Below, piece after piece: positions 32,976 through 42,175 of a DNA stretch of 64,000 bases (positions are counted from its first letter, which is position 1; each line of letters starts with the position of its first letter). Source of the stretch: Planctomycetota bacterium. Its GTDB lineage: Bacteria; Planctomycetota; B15-G4; JADJEK01. The notes beneath the pieces are model-generated. The model saw nothing but the letters and a program-made list of their open reading frames with translations, was not told the origin of the DNA and did no database searches. The stretch spans positions 682,001 through 746,000 of the forward strand of contig JADJEK010000001.1 of NCBI GenBank assembly GCA_016709145.1. The letters run 5' to 3'. The position numbers and the translations under genes were made by a program.

Positions 32976-33506
32976 GTGGCGATTACTCTCAACGAACTCA
33001 TGAAGTTGCGTGAAGACAAGCAGACCTTCTCCCGCATCGAGCAGCTCATCGAGCAGCGCAACAAGGCCTCGAAGGCCATCGAGAGCGCTCAGCTCGATCT
33101 GTCGAACACCGAGAAGGAACTCGCCGCCCTCGGCATCGCGGTGGACGGTCCCGCGGTCAAGTTGACGAAGAAGGGCGTCCCGGCGATGAAGCGCGGTCCG
33201 AAGCCGGGCGCGAAGCGCGGACGCAAGCCTGGCCGTCCGGCCGGGAGCGGCGCCGCGGCCAAGCCCGCGAGCAGCGGTGGCGGCGGTCGCATGGCGTCCG
33301 AGGACTATCAGAAGGCGCTCGACGAAGTCGGCCAGGAGATGAACAAGGCCGGCGTCGACGACATCAAGGGCCCCGACATCGTCGCGGCGATGGTGCGCAA
33401 GGGCTTCAAGTCGAAGCAGGTCGTCATGATCCAGTTGCGCCAGAACAAGGGCTGGAAGATGACCGGCGTCAAGCGCGCTGCCCGGTATCACTACAAGGGC
33501 AAGTGA
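32976..33506 (+). CDS. basic AT-hook-like, probable nucleoid-associated protein
   Basis: The 176-aa protein is not matched to a named family. Residues 1-50 form a charged helical, probably coiled-coil segment (RIEQLIEQRNKASKAIESAQ). Residues about 66-86 are a lysine/proline/glycine-rich tract with AT-hook character (KRGPKPGAKRGRKPGRPAG). A Gly/Ala linker follows, then a compact basic C-terminal domain (about 108-176: MNKAGVDDIKGPDIVAAMVR, KQVVMIQLRQNKGWKMTGVK). This layout suggests oligomerisation plus DNA binding, as in H-NS-like or histone-like proteins, but that is inference. GTG 32976 is preceded by GAGG at 9 nt. It is monocistronic and ends in a strong hairpin. Confidence 0.75.
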   Translation: MAITLNELMKLREDKQTFSRIEQLIEQRNKASKAIESAQLDLSNTEKELAALGIAVDGPAVKLTKKGVPAMKRGPKPGAKRGRKPGRPAGSGAAAKPASSGGGGRMASEDYQKALDEVGQEMNKAGVDDIKGPDIVAAMVRKGFKSKQVVMIQLRQNKGWKMTGVKRAARYHYKGK

Positions 33507-33532
33507 TTCGAACGACGAGTTCGGATGTCTGC

Positions 33533-33566
33533 GAGGCCACCGCGCCGCCAGAGGCGCGGTGGCCTC
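33533..33566. terminator. bidirectional terminator hairpin
   Basis: GAGGCCACCGCGCC (33533-33546) pairs perfectly with GGCGCGGTGGCCTC (33553-33566) around loop GCCAGA. It lies between the convergent 3' ends of the AT-hook-like gene and galM. Confidence 0.8.
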
Positions 33567-33572
33567 GTCGCT

Positions 33573-34628
33573 TCAATCGGCTCGCGTCGCGGTGACGACG
33601 TAGCGCGTGACGTGTCGCATCGCGTCGCCCGGCATCACGATCGGGGACGCGAACGACGGTTCGTTGACCGCATTGGGCGCGTACTGCGCTTCGAGACAGA
33701 TGCCCGCGTGTTTTCCGTAGCGCTCGCCGCCCTTCCCGACGATCGAGCCGTCGAGGAAATTGCCGGTGTAGACCTGCAGCGCAGGCTTCGTCGTCCAAAC
33801 TTCGAGCCGACGTCCGCTGCGCGGATCGGACAGTCGAGCCGCGCGGAGAAGCGACGCGCCATCCGAGGGCAGCAGCCAGCAATCATCGAATCCGCGGCCG
33901 AGCGGCTCGATCGCGCCGCGCAACGCGACCGGCGCGCGCAGGTCGAACGGTGTCCCGTCGACGGCTCGCACCTCGCCGGTCGGGATCAGCGTCGCGTCGA
34001 CGGGAAGTCGCGTCGACGCATCGATCGACAACGTGTGGTCGAGGACCGTTTGGCCGCGTGTGCCGCTCAAGCGGAAGTACGGATGCGCCGTCAGCGCGAC
34101 CGGCGTGCGCCGTGTGACTCGGATCTCCTCCCGCAGTTCGAGCACACCGGCCCGCAGCGACACGCGCAGCGTGACGTCGACGTCGCCCGGGAATCCCTCG
34201 TCGCCTTCGGCCGAGTGCAATGTGAGCGACAGCGCCGGCGCGCCATCGCTTTCGATCTCCGTAACCCGCCAGAGTCGACGATCGAACCCGACGCGGCCAC
34301 CGTGGAGCGTGTGCGCGCCGTCGTTCGCGGGCAACGCGTACGTCACTCCGTCGAGCGTGAAGCGCGCGTTCGCGATGCGGTTCGCGACGCGCCCGACGGT
34401 GCCGCCGAAGTACGGATGCGGTCCGAGGAACTCATCGAGTCGATCGAACCCGAGCACGATGTCGTCGACGGCGCCGATGCAATCGGGCGTGGTCCAACTC
34501 TGCAGCGTCGCACCCCAATCCAGGATCGACGCGCGCGAGCCGCGCCCGTCGTCGAGCGTGAACCGCGTGACCACGCGGCCATCGGGCAGGGCTCCGAACG
34601 GCTCGGGCGTCAGCGTCGGAGTCGGCAT
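33573..34628 (-). CDS. galM: aldose 1-epimerase (mutarotase)
   Basis: The 351-aa cytoplasmic enzyme interconverts alpha and beta anomers of glucose or galactose. The family pattern is present: NRIANARFTLDG, the catalytic-histidine segment NDGAHTLHGG (about 101-110), LTAHPYFRLSG with the second histidine, and the base glutamate region ICLEAQYAPNAVN near residue 320. Length is typical and the start ATG at 34628 is standard. It is the last gene of a probable unit pgi - alpha/beta hydrolase - galM, with 8 bp to the upstream gene, a grouping that fits hexose metabolism. Confidence 0.95.
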   Translation of the reverse strand: MPTPTLTPEPFGALPDGRVVTRFTLDDGRGSRASILDWGATLQSWTTPDCIGAVDDIVLGFDRLDEFLGPHPYFGGTVGRVANRIANARFTLDGVTYALPANDGAHTLHGGRVGFDRRLWRVTEIESDGAPALSLTLHSAEGDEGFPGDVDVTLRVSLRAGVLELREEIRVTRRTPVALTAHPYFRLSGTRGQTVLDHTLSIDASTRLPVDATLIPTGEVRAVDGTPFDLRAPVALRGAIEPLGRGFDDCWLLPSDGASLLRAARLSDPRSGRRLEVWTTKPALQVYTGNFLDGSIVGKGGERYGKHAGICLEAQYAPNAVNEPSFASPIVMPGDAMRHVTRYVVTATRAD

Positions 34629-34636
34629 CGGCGGAC

Positions 34637-35461
34637 CTACTTCACGAACTCACGCAGCGCGGCCCGCACGGCATCGCGCGTTGTCGGTGCGATGCGGTCG
34701 TTGTGTCCGCCCGCGGCGAACACGCGACGCTTCGGGCCACCGTAGGACTCGAACACGACGTCCTGATGAGCCGGCGGCACGATCGAATCGTCCTCGGCCG
34801 TGATGAAGACCACGGGCACGCGCGCGGTCGCGGCCGACTCCACCGCATCGAGTTCGCCGGGTACCGACAACGCGACCGGCAGCGCGAGCAGCCAGAGGTT
34901 CCACCAACCATGGCGCCACAGGATCAACCGCCGCAACGGCGGCGGATTCTGCAGCACGGCAGCGACCGCGGGACGCTTCGTCGCGACATGCAATGCGACG
35001 GTGGCTCCCATGCTGTTGCCATAAAGCAGGACCGGCTTGCCGCCCGCTGCGCCGTGCAGCTCGTCGTACGCGACCAAGCCGGCGGGCGCGAGCCGGTCGA
35101 GTTCGGCGTCGCCATCGCTTGCGCCATAGCCCGGGTAATTCACGGCCCACACCTCGACCGCGCGATCGTCGAACAACGCCGCGACGCGCCGCGCACACGC
35201 TTCCGCGCGCGACGCGTTGCCATCGAACGCGAGGACGTACACGTCGGCTGCAGCGCCCGCACGCGATCGAGCGATCCATGCCTCGAGCAAACCACCGCCG
35301 AACGCGATCTCACGCCGCTCGATGCCGGCGACGTCCTCGAAAGCGTCGCGCGAGGGATGCAGCAGCAACGAGTCCGCGCAACCGCACGAGAACACGACGA
35401 GCTGCAAGAGAGCGATCGCGGCCAGCGGGAGCGGCCAACGGCGAGACGTGGGCGTGATCAT
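34637..35461 (-). CDS. alpha/beta-hydrolase lipoprotein
   Basis: The 274-aa protein has an N-terminal hydrophobic signal ending VVFSC (Cys26, a lipobox-like site). An alpha/beta-hydrolase domain follows: VYVLAFDGNASRAE, VNYPGYGASDG, the nucleophile elbow LYGNSMGATV (Ser150), the acid residue in FITAEDDSIVPP and the histidine in AAGGHNDRI. This resembles the cell-envelope 'BEM46/DUF818-like' lipases and esterases. ATG 35461 is preferred over a GTG 9 nt upstream. It lies in the pgi-galM unit; a link to sugar metabolism is positional only. Confidence 0.85.
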   Translation of the reverse strand: MITPTSRRWPLPLAAIALLQLVVFSCGCADSLLLHPSRDAFEDVAGIERREIAFGGGLLEAWIARSRAGAAADVYVLAFDGNASRAEACARRVAALFDDRAVEVWAVNYPGYGASDGDAELDRLAPAGLVAYDELHGAAGGKPVLLYGNSMGATVALHVATKRPAVAAVLQNPPPLRRLILWRHGWWNLWLLALPVALSVPGELDAVESAATARVPVVFITAEDDSIVPPAHQDVVFESYGGPKRRVFAAGGHNDRIAPTTRDAVRAALREFVK

Positions 35462-35473
35462 GGCGCGCACGAT

Positions 35474-35520
35474 ATCGGTCGCGGTTGCGAGAAGTCAGTG
35501 GCCGCCCCGGCGCGACCGAT
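35474..35520 (-). terminator. possible hairpin between pgi and the hydrolase gene
   Basis: ATCGGTCGCG (35474-35483) pairs with CGCGACCGAT (35511-35520) across a 27-nt loop, just downstream of the pgi stop. It could reduce read-through into the hydrolase and galM genes. Confidence 0.35.
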
Positions 35521-35528
35521 CGCGACCC

Positions 35529-37178
35529 TCACCCCTTCAAGTACCGCTTCAACATCGCCGTCGTGCTCGCGTTGAAACCCGTGATGGCCTTCGCGCCGGC
35601 TCGCGACTTCGCCAATTGCTCGCGGACCTTCACGCCGAGCACCTTGCCGAGTTCGACGCCCATCTGGTCGAAGCTGTTGTTGCCCCAGACGAAGCCCTGG
35701 ACCGCCGTGCGATGTTCGTAGAGCGCGAGCAACTGCCCGGTCGTGTACGCGTCGAGGCGCTGGAGCAGCAGCACGTTCGACGGACGATTGCCCGGGAACA
35801 TCTTGTGCGGGACCAGTTCGTCCGCGACGCCTTCGGCGCGGCACTCGTCGGCGGTCTTGCCGAACGCGAGCGCATCGGGTTGCGCGAAGAAGTTCGCCAT
35901 CAACTCGTCGTGATTCACGACCTTTTCGCCCTTCACGGCGAGCGGCTGTTGACTCTCGACGAAGCCGATGAAGTCGGCCGGCACGACCCGCCCTTGGTGC
36001 AGCAATTGATAGAAGCTGTGTTGGCCATTCGTGCCCGGCTCGCCGAAGTCGATCTCGCCGGCGGCGAACGGCAGCGCCGAGCCATCGAGCGCCACACGCT
36101 TGCCGTTGCTCTCCATGTCGACCTGCTGGATGTGCGCGGCGAAGCGATGCAGCGCTTGGCAGTACGGCAACAGCGCGCGCGTGGCGTGACCGAGGAACGT
36201 GCTGTTCCACACACCGAACATGCCGAGCAGCACCGGCAAGTTCTTGCGCAGCGGTGCCGTGGCGAAGTGCCGGTCGATCGCGTGCGCGCCGGCAAGGAAC
36301 CGCTCGATCGGTTTCCAGCCGAACTGCAGCGCGAGCGGCACGAGGCCGACCGCCGCGCACACGCTGTAGCGGCCGCCGACCCAATCCCAGAAGCCGAACG
36401 CGTTGGCGGGATCGATGCCGAACTTCGCGACCGCTTCGAGATTCGTGCTGACCGCGACCATGTGCTTCGCGACCGACTTCGGTCCGAGCGCCTTCACGAG
36501 CCACGACCGCACCGTCTTCGCGTTCAACATCGTCTCGGCGGTCGTGAACGTCTTGCTGATGACGACGACGAGCGTCGCCGCGGGATCGAGCCCTTCGAGC
36601 GCGCGCGCGACGTCGATCGGATCGACGTTGGCGAGGAAGCGCAGGCGTCGGCCTGCTGCGGCCTTCGCGCACGCCTTGTCGGTGCGCAGGGCTTCGGCCA
36701 CGAACTCCGGACCGAGGTAGCTCCCGCCGATCCCGATCGCGACCACGTCGACGAGCTTCTTGCCCGTCGCGCCCTTCCAGCGTCCGGTGCGCACCGCTTC
36801 GGCGAACTTCTTGATGCGCGCGTTCACCGCATGGATCTCGGCGATGACGTCGACACCGTCGACGACGAGCTTGCGCGCCTTCGGCGCGCGCAGCGCGGTA
36901 TGCAACACCGCCCGCTTCTCGGTGCCGTTGATGCGTTCCCCGCGCATCATCGCCGCGACCTTGGTGGCGACGCCGGCTTGCTCCGCGAGCGCCATCAGCA
37001 GATCCATGGTCTTCGCGGTCACGAGTTGTCGTGAAGCGTCGAGGAACACGCCGTCGTGCTGCGCCGTGAGGGCGCCGCAGCGATCGGGGTCTTGCATGAG
37101 ATCACGCAAGTGCATCGAGCCGACTTCGATGGCGTGCTGCCGCAGGGCTGCGAAGGCGGGCGTCAGGTGGATCGACAT
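35529..37178 (-). CDS. pgi: glucose-6-phosphate isomerase
   Basis: The 549-aa cytoplasmic enzyme interconverts glucose-6-phosphate and fructose-6-phosphate in glycolysis and gluconeogenesis. It matches the E. coli-type long form: GIGGSYLGPEFVAEAL (phosphate loop), VISKTFTTAETMLNA, the PROSITE-like segment FGFWDWVGGRYSVCAAVGL, GEPGTNGQHSFYQLLHQG with the catalytic Glu/His region, and a late GNNSFDQMGVELGKVLG with the expected lysine. The start at 37178 aligns with known N termini; an in-frame ATG 24 nt upstream is possible. The protein ends ASTTAMLKRYLKG. It heads the pgi - hydrolase - galM group. Confidence 0.97.
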   Translation of the reverse strand: MSIHLTPAFAALRQHAIEVGSMHLRDLMQDPDRCGALTAQHDGVFLDASRQLVTAKTMDLLMALAEQAGVATKVAAMMRGERINGTEKRAVLHTALRAPKARKLVVDGVDVIAEIHAVNARIKKFAEAVRTGRWKGATGKKLVDVVAIGIGGSYLGPEFVAEALRTDKACAKAAAGRRLRFLANVDPIDVARALEGLDPAATLVVVISKTFTTAETMLNAKTVRSWLVKALGPKSVAKHMVAVSTNLEAVAKFGIDPANAFGFWDWVGGRYSVCAAVGLVPLALQFGWKPIERFLAGAHAIDRHFATAPLRKNLPVLLGMFGVWNSTFLGHATRALLPYCQALHRFAAHIQQVDMESNGKRVALDGSALPFAAGEIDFGEPGTNGQHSFYQLLHQGRVVPADFIGFVESQQPLAVKGEKVVNHDELMANFFAQPDALAFGKTADECRAEGVADELVPHKMFPGNRPSNVLLLQRLDAYTTGQLLALYEHRTAVQGFVWGNNSFDQMGVELGKVLGVKVREQLAKSRAGAKAITGFNASTTAMLKRYLKG

Positions 37179-37376
37179 GGCGGGTCGAGGCTCCGTGGTC
37201 ATCGCAGGATTGCGAGCGCAATAGGCCGGGAGCGTAGCAGCCCCGTGAAACACCCGCATCGAGGCGCGTGGAACATCCCTATTGACTCCAGTTCCTGGCG
37301 GTGTCCGGCCGATGGACGGCCGCAGTCGTTCTCGTTCTCGAGTCGTCGACAGACCCAAACCGGAGTGCGATCCGCC

Positions 37377-39242
37377 GTGACTTCGACCCCGAACCAGTCG
37401 TTCCTCGCGCGAATGTCCATCTCCACGCGTGTGTTCTGCGTGCTCGTTCCCTTGGTCATCGTGATCGTCGGTGTTTCGGCGTGGCAGTCGTCGAAGTCCC
37501 TGACCGAGGAAGCCACCGCGAACAGCCTGCTCACCGCGCGTTCAACGATCGCCGAAGCGCTCGCCGTCCTCGATCAGCTCGACGAACTGCACAAGGACGG
37601 CGCGTTCGACAGGGCGAAACTTGTCGCCGATCTCGAGGCGCATCTCGAAGGTGCTCCGACGCTTGAGGCGCGCATCGAGCGAGCGCGCGACACCGTCTTC
37701 TACGACACCTTGCCGGTGGTCGCCGCGTGGAGCGCCGCTAATGAGAATGCAGCCGCGCTCGGCTACCGGTTCCGCACGCCGCGTGTCGACGCGCGGAAGG
37801 CCGAGAACGAGGCGGACGACGTCGAGCGCCGACTCATCGACGAAGCAACGGCGTCGAAGGACGGCGAAGCGTGGATGATCGACGAGGACTCCGACGAATT
37901 CCGCTACGCCCACGCCGTACGGCTGCGTGAGAGTTGCCTGCAGTGTCACGGCGCGGCGCGCGACAACCCGAACGGCACGGACACCGACATCCTCGGCCTG
38001 CCGATGGAGGGCTACAAGGCCGGTGACGTCTACGGCGCGTTCGAGATGATCTGCGATCTCAAGCCGACGCAAGCGCGGGTCGCTGCGGCGACGCAGCGCC
38101 TCGTCATCGGCGGATCCGTTCTGGCGATCGTGGCGATCGGAGCACTCTGGATGCTGTTCCGTCGCTTGCTGTCCAGGCCGCTGAACACGAGCGTATCGGC
38201 CCTCGGTAGCGTCGCCGACGGCGATCTCACGCAGCGCATCGACGAGTCGAGCGGCGGGGAGATGGGCCAACTCGCGGTCTCCTTGAATACCGCGATCACC
38301 CGCATGCGCGAAGCGATCTCGAACGCGAGCCGGACGGCCGCCGAGGCAACTTCGTCGTCACACGAACTCGCGAATGCCGCGACGCAACTGTCCGAGGGTG
38401 CACAATCCCAGGCCTCTGCACTCGAGGAGACCGCGGCGTCGCTCGAGCAGATCACATCAACGGCTCGTCAGAACGCCGAGAACGCGGATCAAGCGAGCAG
38501 CACGGCTGCCGCGGCCGCCGAATCGGCGGAGAAGGGCGGCGACGTCGTCCAACGCGCAACCGCCGCCATGGCTGAGATCAACAGTGCCTCACACAAGATC
38601 GCCGACATCATCACGACGATCGACGATCTCGCATTCCAGACCAACCTGCTGGCGCTGAACGCGGCCGTCGAGGCCGCGCGAGCCGGCGAGCAAGGTCGCG
38701 GCTTCGCCGTCGTGGCGGCCGAAGTCCGTGGCCTCGCCCAGCGCAGCGCAACCGCGGCGAAAGAGATCAAGGGCCTCATCGAGGATTCAGTCCAAAAGAT
38801 CCAGTTCGGTTCGGATCTCGTCAACCAGTCTGGGACGACGCTCGCGGACCTAGTGCGGTCCGTAAAGAAAGTCTCCGACCTGGTCAACGAGATCGCGGCT
38901 GCCTCGAAGGAGCAGGCCGTGGGGATTGAGGAGGTCAATCGCGCGACCACCAAGATGGACGAGGTCGTCCAGGGCAACGCAGCGCAGACCGAGGAGCTCG
39001 CGTCGACCGCCCGTTCCATGCTCGACCAAGCGAACGCGCTGAATGAGATCGTGGCACGGTTCCGCGTCGATGCGTCCACGACGATGCCGCTCGCGGTCGA
39101 ATCGATGCGAACGCGAGCACACCCTGGCACGAAGCACATGCTGACTGCCATGAAAGCAGAGACCCGCGCCGAGACGAAGACATCCCTGGCAGCGTGTGCG
39201 CGAGCGCCGAGGAGACACGGCGACGACTTCGAGGAATTCTGA
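37377..39242 (+). CDS. methyl-accepting chemotaxis protein with c-type heme sensor domain
   Basis: The 621-aa chemoreceptor has TM1 at about 17-36 and a periplasmic DUF3365/Tll0287-like domain with one heme-attachment motif CLQCH (C187, C190, H191) followed by a GDVYGAFEM end. TM2 is at about 247-267, followed by HAMP and a long signalling coil with the invariant hairpin DDLAFQTNLLALNAAVEAAR. The C terminus is DDFEEF, fitting the CheR-binding pentapeptide pattern x-F-x-x-F. It likely senses redox state or gases such as NO, CO or O2. The start is GTG 37377 (GGAG 11 nt upstream); ATG 37413 is an alternative. Upstream bases 37179-37376 hold the divergent promoters but no recognisable motif. Confidence 0.9.
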   Translation: MTSTPNQSFLARMSISTRVFCVLVPLVIVIVGVSAWQSSKSLTEEATANSLLTARSTIAEALAVLDQLDELHKDGAFDRAKLVADLEAHLEGAPTLEARIERARDTVFYDTLPVVAAWSAANENAAALGYRFRTPRVDARKAENEADDVERRLIDEATASKDGEAWMIDEDSDEFRYAHAVRLRESCLQCHGAARDNPNGTDTDILGLPMEGYKAGDVYGAFEMICDLKPTQARVAAATQRLVIGGSVLAIVAIGALWMLFRRLLSRPLNTSVSALGSVADGDLTQRIDESSGGEMGQLAVSLNTAITRMREAISNASRTAAEATSSSHELANAATQLSEGAQSQASALEETAASLEQITSTARQNAENADQASSTAAAAAESAEKGGDVVQRATAAMAEINSASHKIADIITTIDDLAFQTNLLALNAAVEAARAGEQGRGFAVVAAEVRGLAQRSATAAKEIKGLIEDSVQKIQFGSDLVNQSGTTLADLVRSVKKVSDLVNEIAAASKEQAVGIEEVNRATTKMDEVVQGNAAQTEELASTARSMLDQANALNEIVARFRVDASTTMPLAVESMRTRAHPGTKHMLTAMKAETRAETKTSLAACARAPRRHGDDFEEF

Positions 39243-39352
39243 CGCCGATGATCATCGACGTGCCTCCCCCACGAGCACACTCGCGGCCGGGCTCCTGTAG
39301 CTCGGTGTCGTGAACCGCCTCCGTCACGGATCGCCACCGAGCAAGGGTGTCC

Positions 39353-41431
39353 ATGTTCAGTCCCAAGAGCCTCCGCACTCGCATGATCCTGAGCTTCGTC
39401 CCGCTCGCCCTCGTCGGCCTCGGGTTCCAGGGTTACATGGCATTCCGCGAAGCGTCGGAGCAGTTGCTCGTCGCCCAGGGTCATGCAATGCAGACCGAAG
39501 CCGCGAACCTCGCGGACAAGCTCGACCGCACGATGTTCGAGCGCTACGGGGACGTCCAGGCGTTCGCGTTCAACCCGCTCGCGCACGGCGGCGCCGAGGA
39601 CGTGCGCCAGGCGGCGAACACGTACACCAAGGCCTACGGCCTCTACGACCTCATGATCATCGCCGACATCGACGGCACGGTGGTCGCGACCAACGACGTC
39701 GCCTACGACGGCCGCTCGATCGATACCAGCCACCTGATCGGCACGAGCGTCAAGGGCGAGCGTTGGTTCGACGACATCGTCAGCGGCCGGACCCCGAAGG
39801 GGACGACCTGGATCGGCGACGTCGAAGTCGACCCGATCGTCACGAACCTCAGCGGCAAGACCACGCACACGATCACGTTGGCTGCTCCGATCACGGATTC
39901 CAACGGCCAGGTCTCGCGCGTCTGGGCGAACCGCGCGTCGCGCGACCGCCTCGTCGGCGAGATCGCGAGCGCGACGCAGTCCCTGATGCGCGAGGACGGG
40001 TACGCGTCCGCGGACGTGTACGTGATCAACAAGGACGGTCTGCTGATCCACGACGCCGGCGACTCGCTCGAGTCGATCCTCACCGAGAGTCTCGAAGACG
40101 ACGGCGTCGAGGCCGCGGTCCTCGCACGTTCGCAGAAGTCGGGATTCACGTTCGAGGTGAACCCACACACCGGCAAGGACGTCGTGAACGGCTACGCGCA
40201 TTCGGTCGGCGCACTCGGCTTCGTGGGACTCGACTGGTCCCCGGTCGTCAGCATCGATCGGGCCGAAGCGCTCGCCGGAGTCCTGCTCCTCGAGCAGGAA
40301 GTCATCGTGATCTTCTGCTGTGCGGCGCTCCTGCTGACCATCGTCACGCTGATCCTGACGACGTCGATCACGCGCCCGATCAACACCGCGGTCGGCGTGC
40401 TGGAGCAGGTCGCGAGCGGTGATCTCACCGTGCGCATGAACTCGGAGCGCGTCGACGAAATCGGTCGCCTCGGCAAGGCCGTCGACATGGCCGCCGAGAA
40501 GATGCACGCCGCGATCGCACAGGCCCGCAGCGCGGCCGACGAGACCTCGTCGGCGTCGCACCAGTTGGCGAACGCGAGCACGCAACTCTCCGAAGGAGCG
40601 CAATCGCAGGCATCCGCTCTCGAACAGACCGCGGCATCGCTGGAGCAGATCACGTCGACCGCGCGCCAGAACTCCGACAACGCCGATCAGGCGAGCAGCA
40701 CGGCGATCGCGACGGCCGACTCCGCCGAGAAGGGCGGCAACGTCGTCGGCGAAGCCACGCGCGCCATGGCCGAGATCAATGCGTCCTCGCAGAAGATCGC
40801 GGACATCATCACGACGATCGACGACCTCGCGTTCCAGACCAACTTGCTGGCGTTGAACGCGGCCGTCGAAGCCGCGCGCGCCGGCGAACAAGGTCGCGGA
40901 TTCGCCGTGGTCGCCGCCGAAGTCCGTGCGTTGGCGCAGCGCAGCGCCGGTGCCGCGAAGGAGATCAAGGGCCTCATCGAGGACTCGGTCGGCAAGATCA
41001 AGAACGGCGTCGATCTGGTCAATCGGTCGGGCGCCACGCTGTCCGAGGTCGTGACGTCGGTGAAGAAGGTCTCCGACCTCGTCGCCGAGATCGCCGCCGC
41101 ATCCAAGGAGCAGGCGGTCGGCATCGAGGAGGTCAACCGCGCGACCACCAAGATGGACGAGGTCGTCCAGGGCAACGCGGCGCAGACCGAGGAGCTCGCG
41201 TCGACGGCGCGCTCGATGCTCGATCAAGCCAACGCGTTGAAGCAGATCGTCGAGAGCTTCACGATCGAGAACGAGGTCTCGCGAACCACCGCGACGCACT
41301 CCGCCCCGGCATCGACGCACGGCGCCGGCAAGCGCATGGTCAAGGCCATGTCGCACGGTGTGGCCCCCACGCCGAAGGCGCAGGTCGCCGCGTCGCGCTC
41401 GCGCAGCGACGACGACTTCGAAGAGTTCTGA
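39353..41431 (+). CDS. methyl-accepting chemotaxis protein with double-CACHE sensor
   Basis: The 692-aa chemoreceptor has TM1 at about 11-32 and a periplasmic dCACHE-like domain to about 300 (YGLYDLMIIADIDGTVVATN, VYVINKDGLLIHDAG). TM2 follows (EVIVIFCCAALLLTIVTLIL), then HAMP and a signalling domain almost identical to that of the upstream receptor. It ends DDDFEEF, the same pentapeptide. Extracellular dCACHE domains bind amino acids, organic acids or similar solutes; the ligand is unknown. ATG 39353 has AAGGG 5 nt upstream. The near-identity of signalling domains and the 110-bp spacing indicate tandem duplication followed by sensor replacement. Confidence 0.95.
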   Translation: MFSPKSLRTRMILSFVPLALVGLGFQGYMAFREASEQLLVAQGHAMQTEAANLADKLDRTMFERYGDVQAFAFNPLAHGGAEDVRQAANTYTKAYGLYDLMIIADIDGTVVATNDVAYDGRSIDTSHLIGTSVKGERWFDDIVSGRTPKGTTWIGDVEVDPIVTNLSGKTTHTITLAAPITDSNGQVSRVWANRASRDRLVGEIASATQSLMREDGYASADVYVINKDGLLIHDAGDSLESILTESLEDDGVEAAVLARSQKSGFTFEVNPHTGKDVVNGYAHSVGALGFVGLDWSPVVSIDRAEALAGVLLLEQEVIVIFCCAALLLTIVTLILTTSITRPINTAVGVLEQVASGDLTVRMNSERVDEIGRLGKAVDMAAEKMHAAIAQARSAADETSSASHQLANASTQLSEGAQSQASALEQTAASLEQITSTARQNSDNADQASSTAIATADSAEKGGNVVGEATRAMAEINASSQKIADIITTIDDLAFQTNLLALNAAVEAARAGEQGRGFAVVAAEVRALAQRSAGAAKEIKGLIEDSVGKIKNGVDLVNRSGATLSEVVTSVKKVSDLVAEIAAASKEQAVGIEEVNRATTKMDEVVQGNAAQTEELASTARSMLDQANALKQIVESFTIENEVSRTTATHSAPASTHGAGKRMVKAMSHGVAPTPKAQVAASRSRSDDDFEEF

Positions 41432-41458
41432 CGGACCGACCAAGGCCGGCCCAACCAA

Positions 41459-41493
41459 CGCGCGCCGTCGGACGTCCGGTCCGGCGGCGCGCG
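41459..41493. terminator. terminator hairpin after the chemoreceptors
   Basis: CGCGCGCCGTCGGA (41459-41472) pairs with TCCGGCGGCGCGCG (41480-41493) with one G-T pair and a 7-nt loop. It lies between the convergent chemoreceptor and HD-protein 3' ends. Confidence 0.7.
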
Positions 41494-41524
41494 GTCACAT
41501 GGATCCAACCGGTGATCGCGACGA

Positions 41525-42085
41525 TCAGCGCGGAGCCAGCCCGATCTCGGCCGCGTGGGGTCGCAGCGCTTCGATCACGAACGTGATGTGCGCGTCGAGC
41601 GCAACGCCGAGGAGTTCCGCCCCGGCGTTCACCTCCGAGCGCTCGACCTTCGCGGCGAAACCCTTGTCCTTCAGCTTCTTGATCACGCTCTTGCTCTCGA
41701 GCGAAGTCAGACCGTCTGGCCGAACGCGAGCACATGCGCCGACGAATCCAGTGAGCTCGTCGCACGCGAGCAGGGCCTTGTCGAGCATCGTGTCGTACGG
41801 GACGCCCCACTTCGTGTAGTGCGCCGACACCGCGTGCGCGACCGCCGGAAGGTCGCGATCGACCAGCCAGGCGACGATCTTCTTCGGATGCTCTTCGGGC
41901 CACTTTTCGTAGTCGGCGTCGTGCAGCATTCCCGCCAAGCCGAACGCCTCTTCGTCGGATGCGCCGTTGCCATAGCGATGCGCGGCGGCACGCATCACGA
42001 TTTCGACGGCGCGCGCGTGGTTGCGCAGCGCGTCGGTCTCGGTCCACGAACACAGGTGCGCCCAGGCTTCGTCACGCGTCAGCAT
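41525..42085 (-). CDS. HD-domain hydrolase
   Basis: The 186-aa protein has the metal-binding HD pattern: H23 in LRNHARAVE, H55-D56 in LAGMLHDADYEKWPEEHP and a later Asp in ALLACDELTGF. Such small HD proteins are phosphohydrolases acting on nucleotides or related phosphoesters, and are often annotated HDIG-domain hydrolase. The standalone length is normal. The gene is divergent from the sugar ABC transporter, with starts 90 bp apart. The substrate cannot be inferred. Confidence 0.88.
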   Translation of the reverse strand: MLTRDEAWAHLCSWTETDALRNHARAVEIVMRAAAHRYGNGASDEEAFGLAGMLHDADYEKWPEEHPKKIVAWLVDRDLPAVAHAVSAHYTKWGVPYDTMLDKALLACDELTGFVGACARVRPDGLTSLESKSVIKKLKDKGFAAKVERSEVNAGAELLGVALDAHITFVIEALRPHAAEIGLAPR

Positions 42086-42175
42086 CGTCGTCGTCCATGG
42101 TTCGAGGTCGGGCCGCGAGCATAGAGCGGCTCACGCCGCTGGTACCCTTCGCGGCCACCGTGTTCGGAGCCTTTC

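Noticed and set aside
38489..41458. 989-codon open frame antisense to both chemoreceptors
   Set aside because: It mirrors the repetitive signalling coils of the receptors; no recognisable motif.
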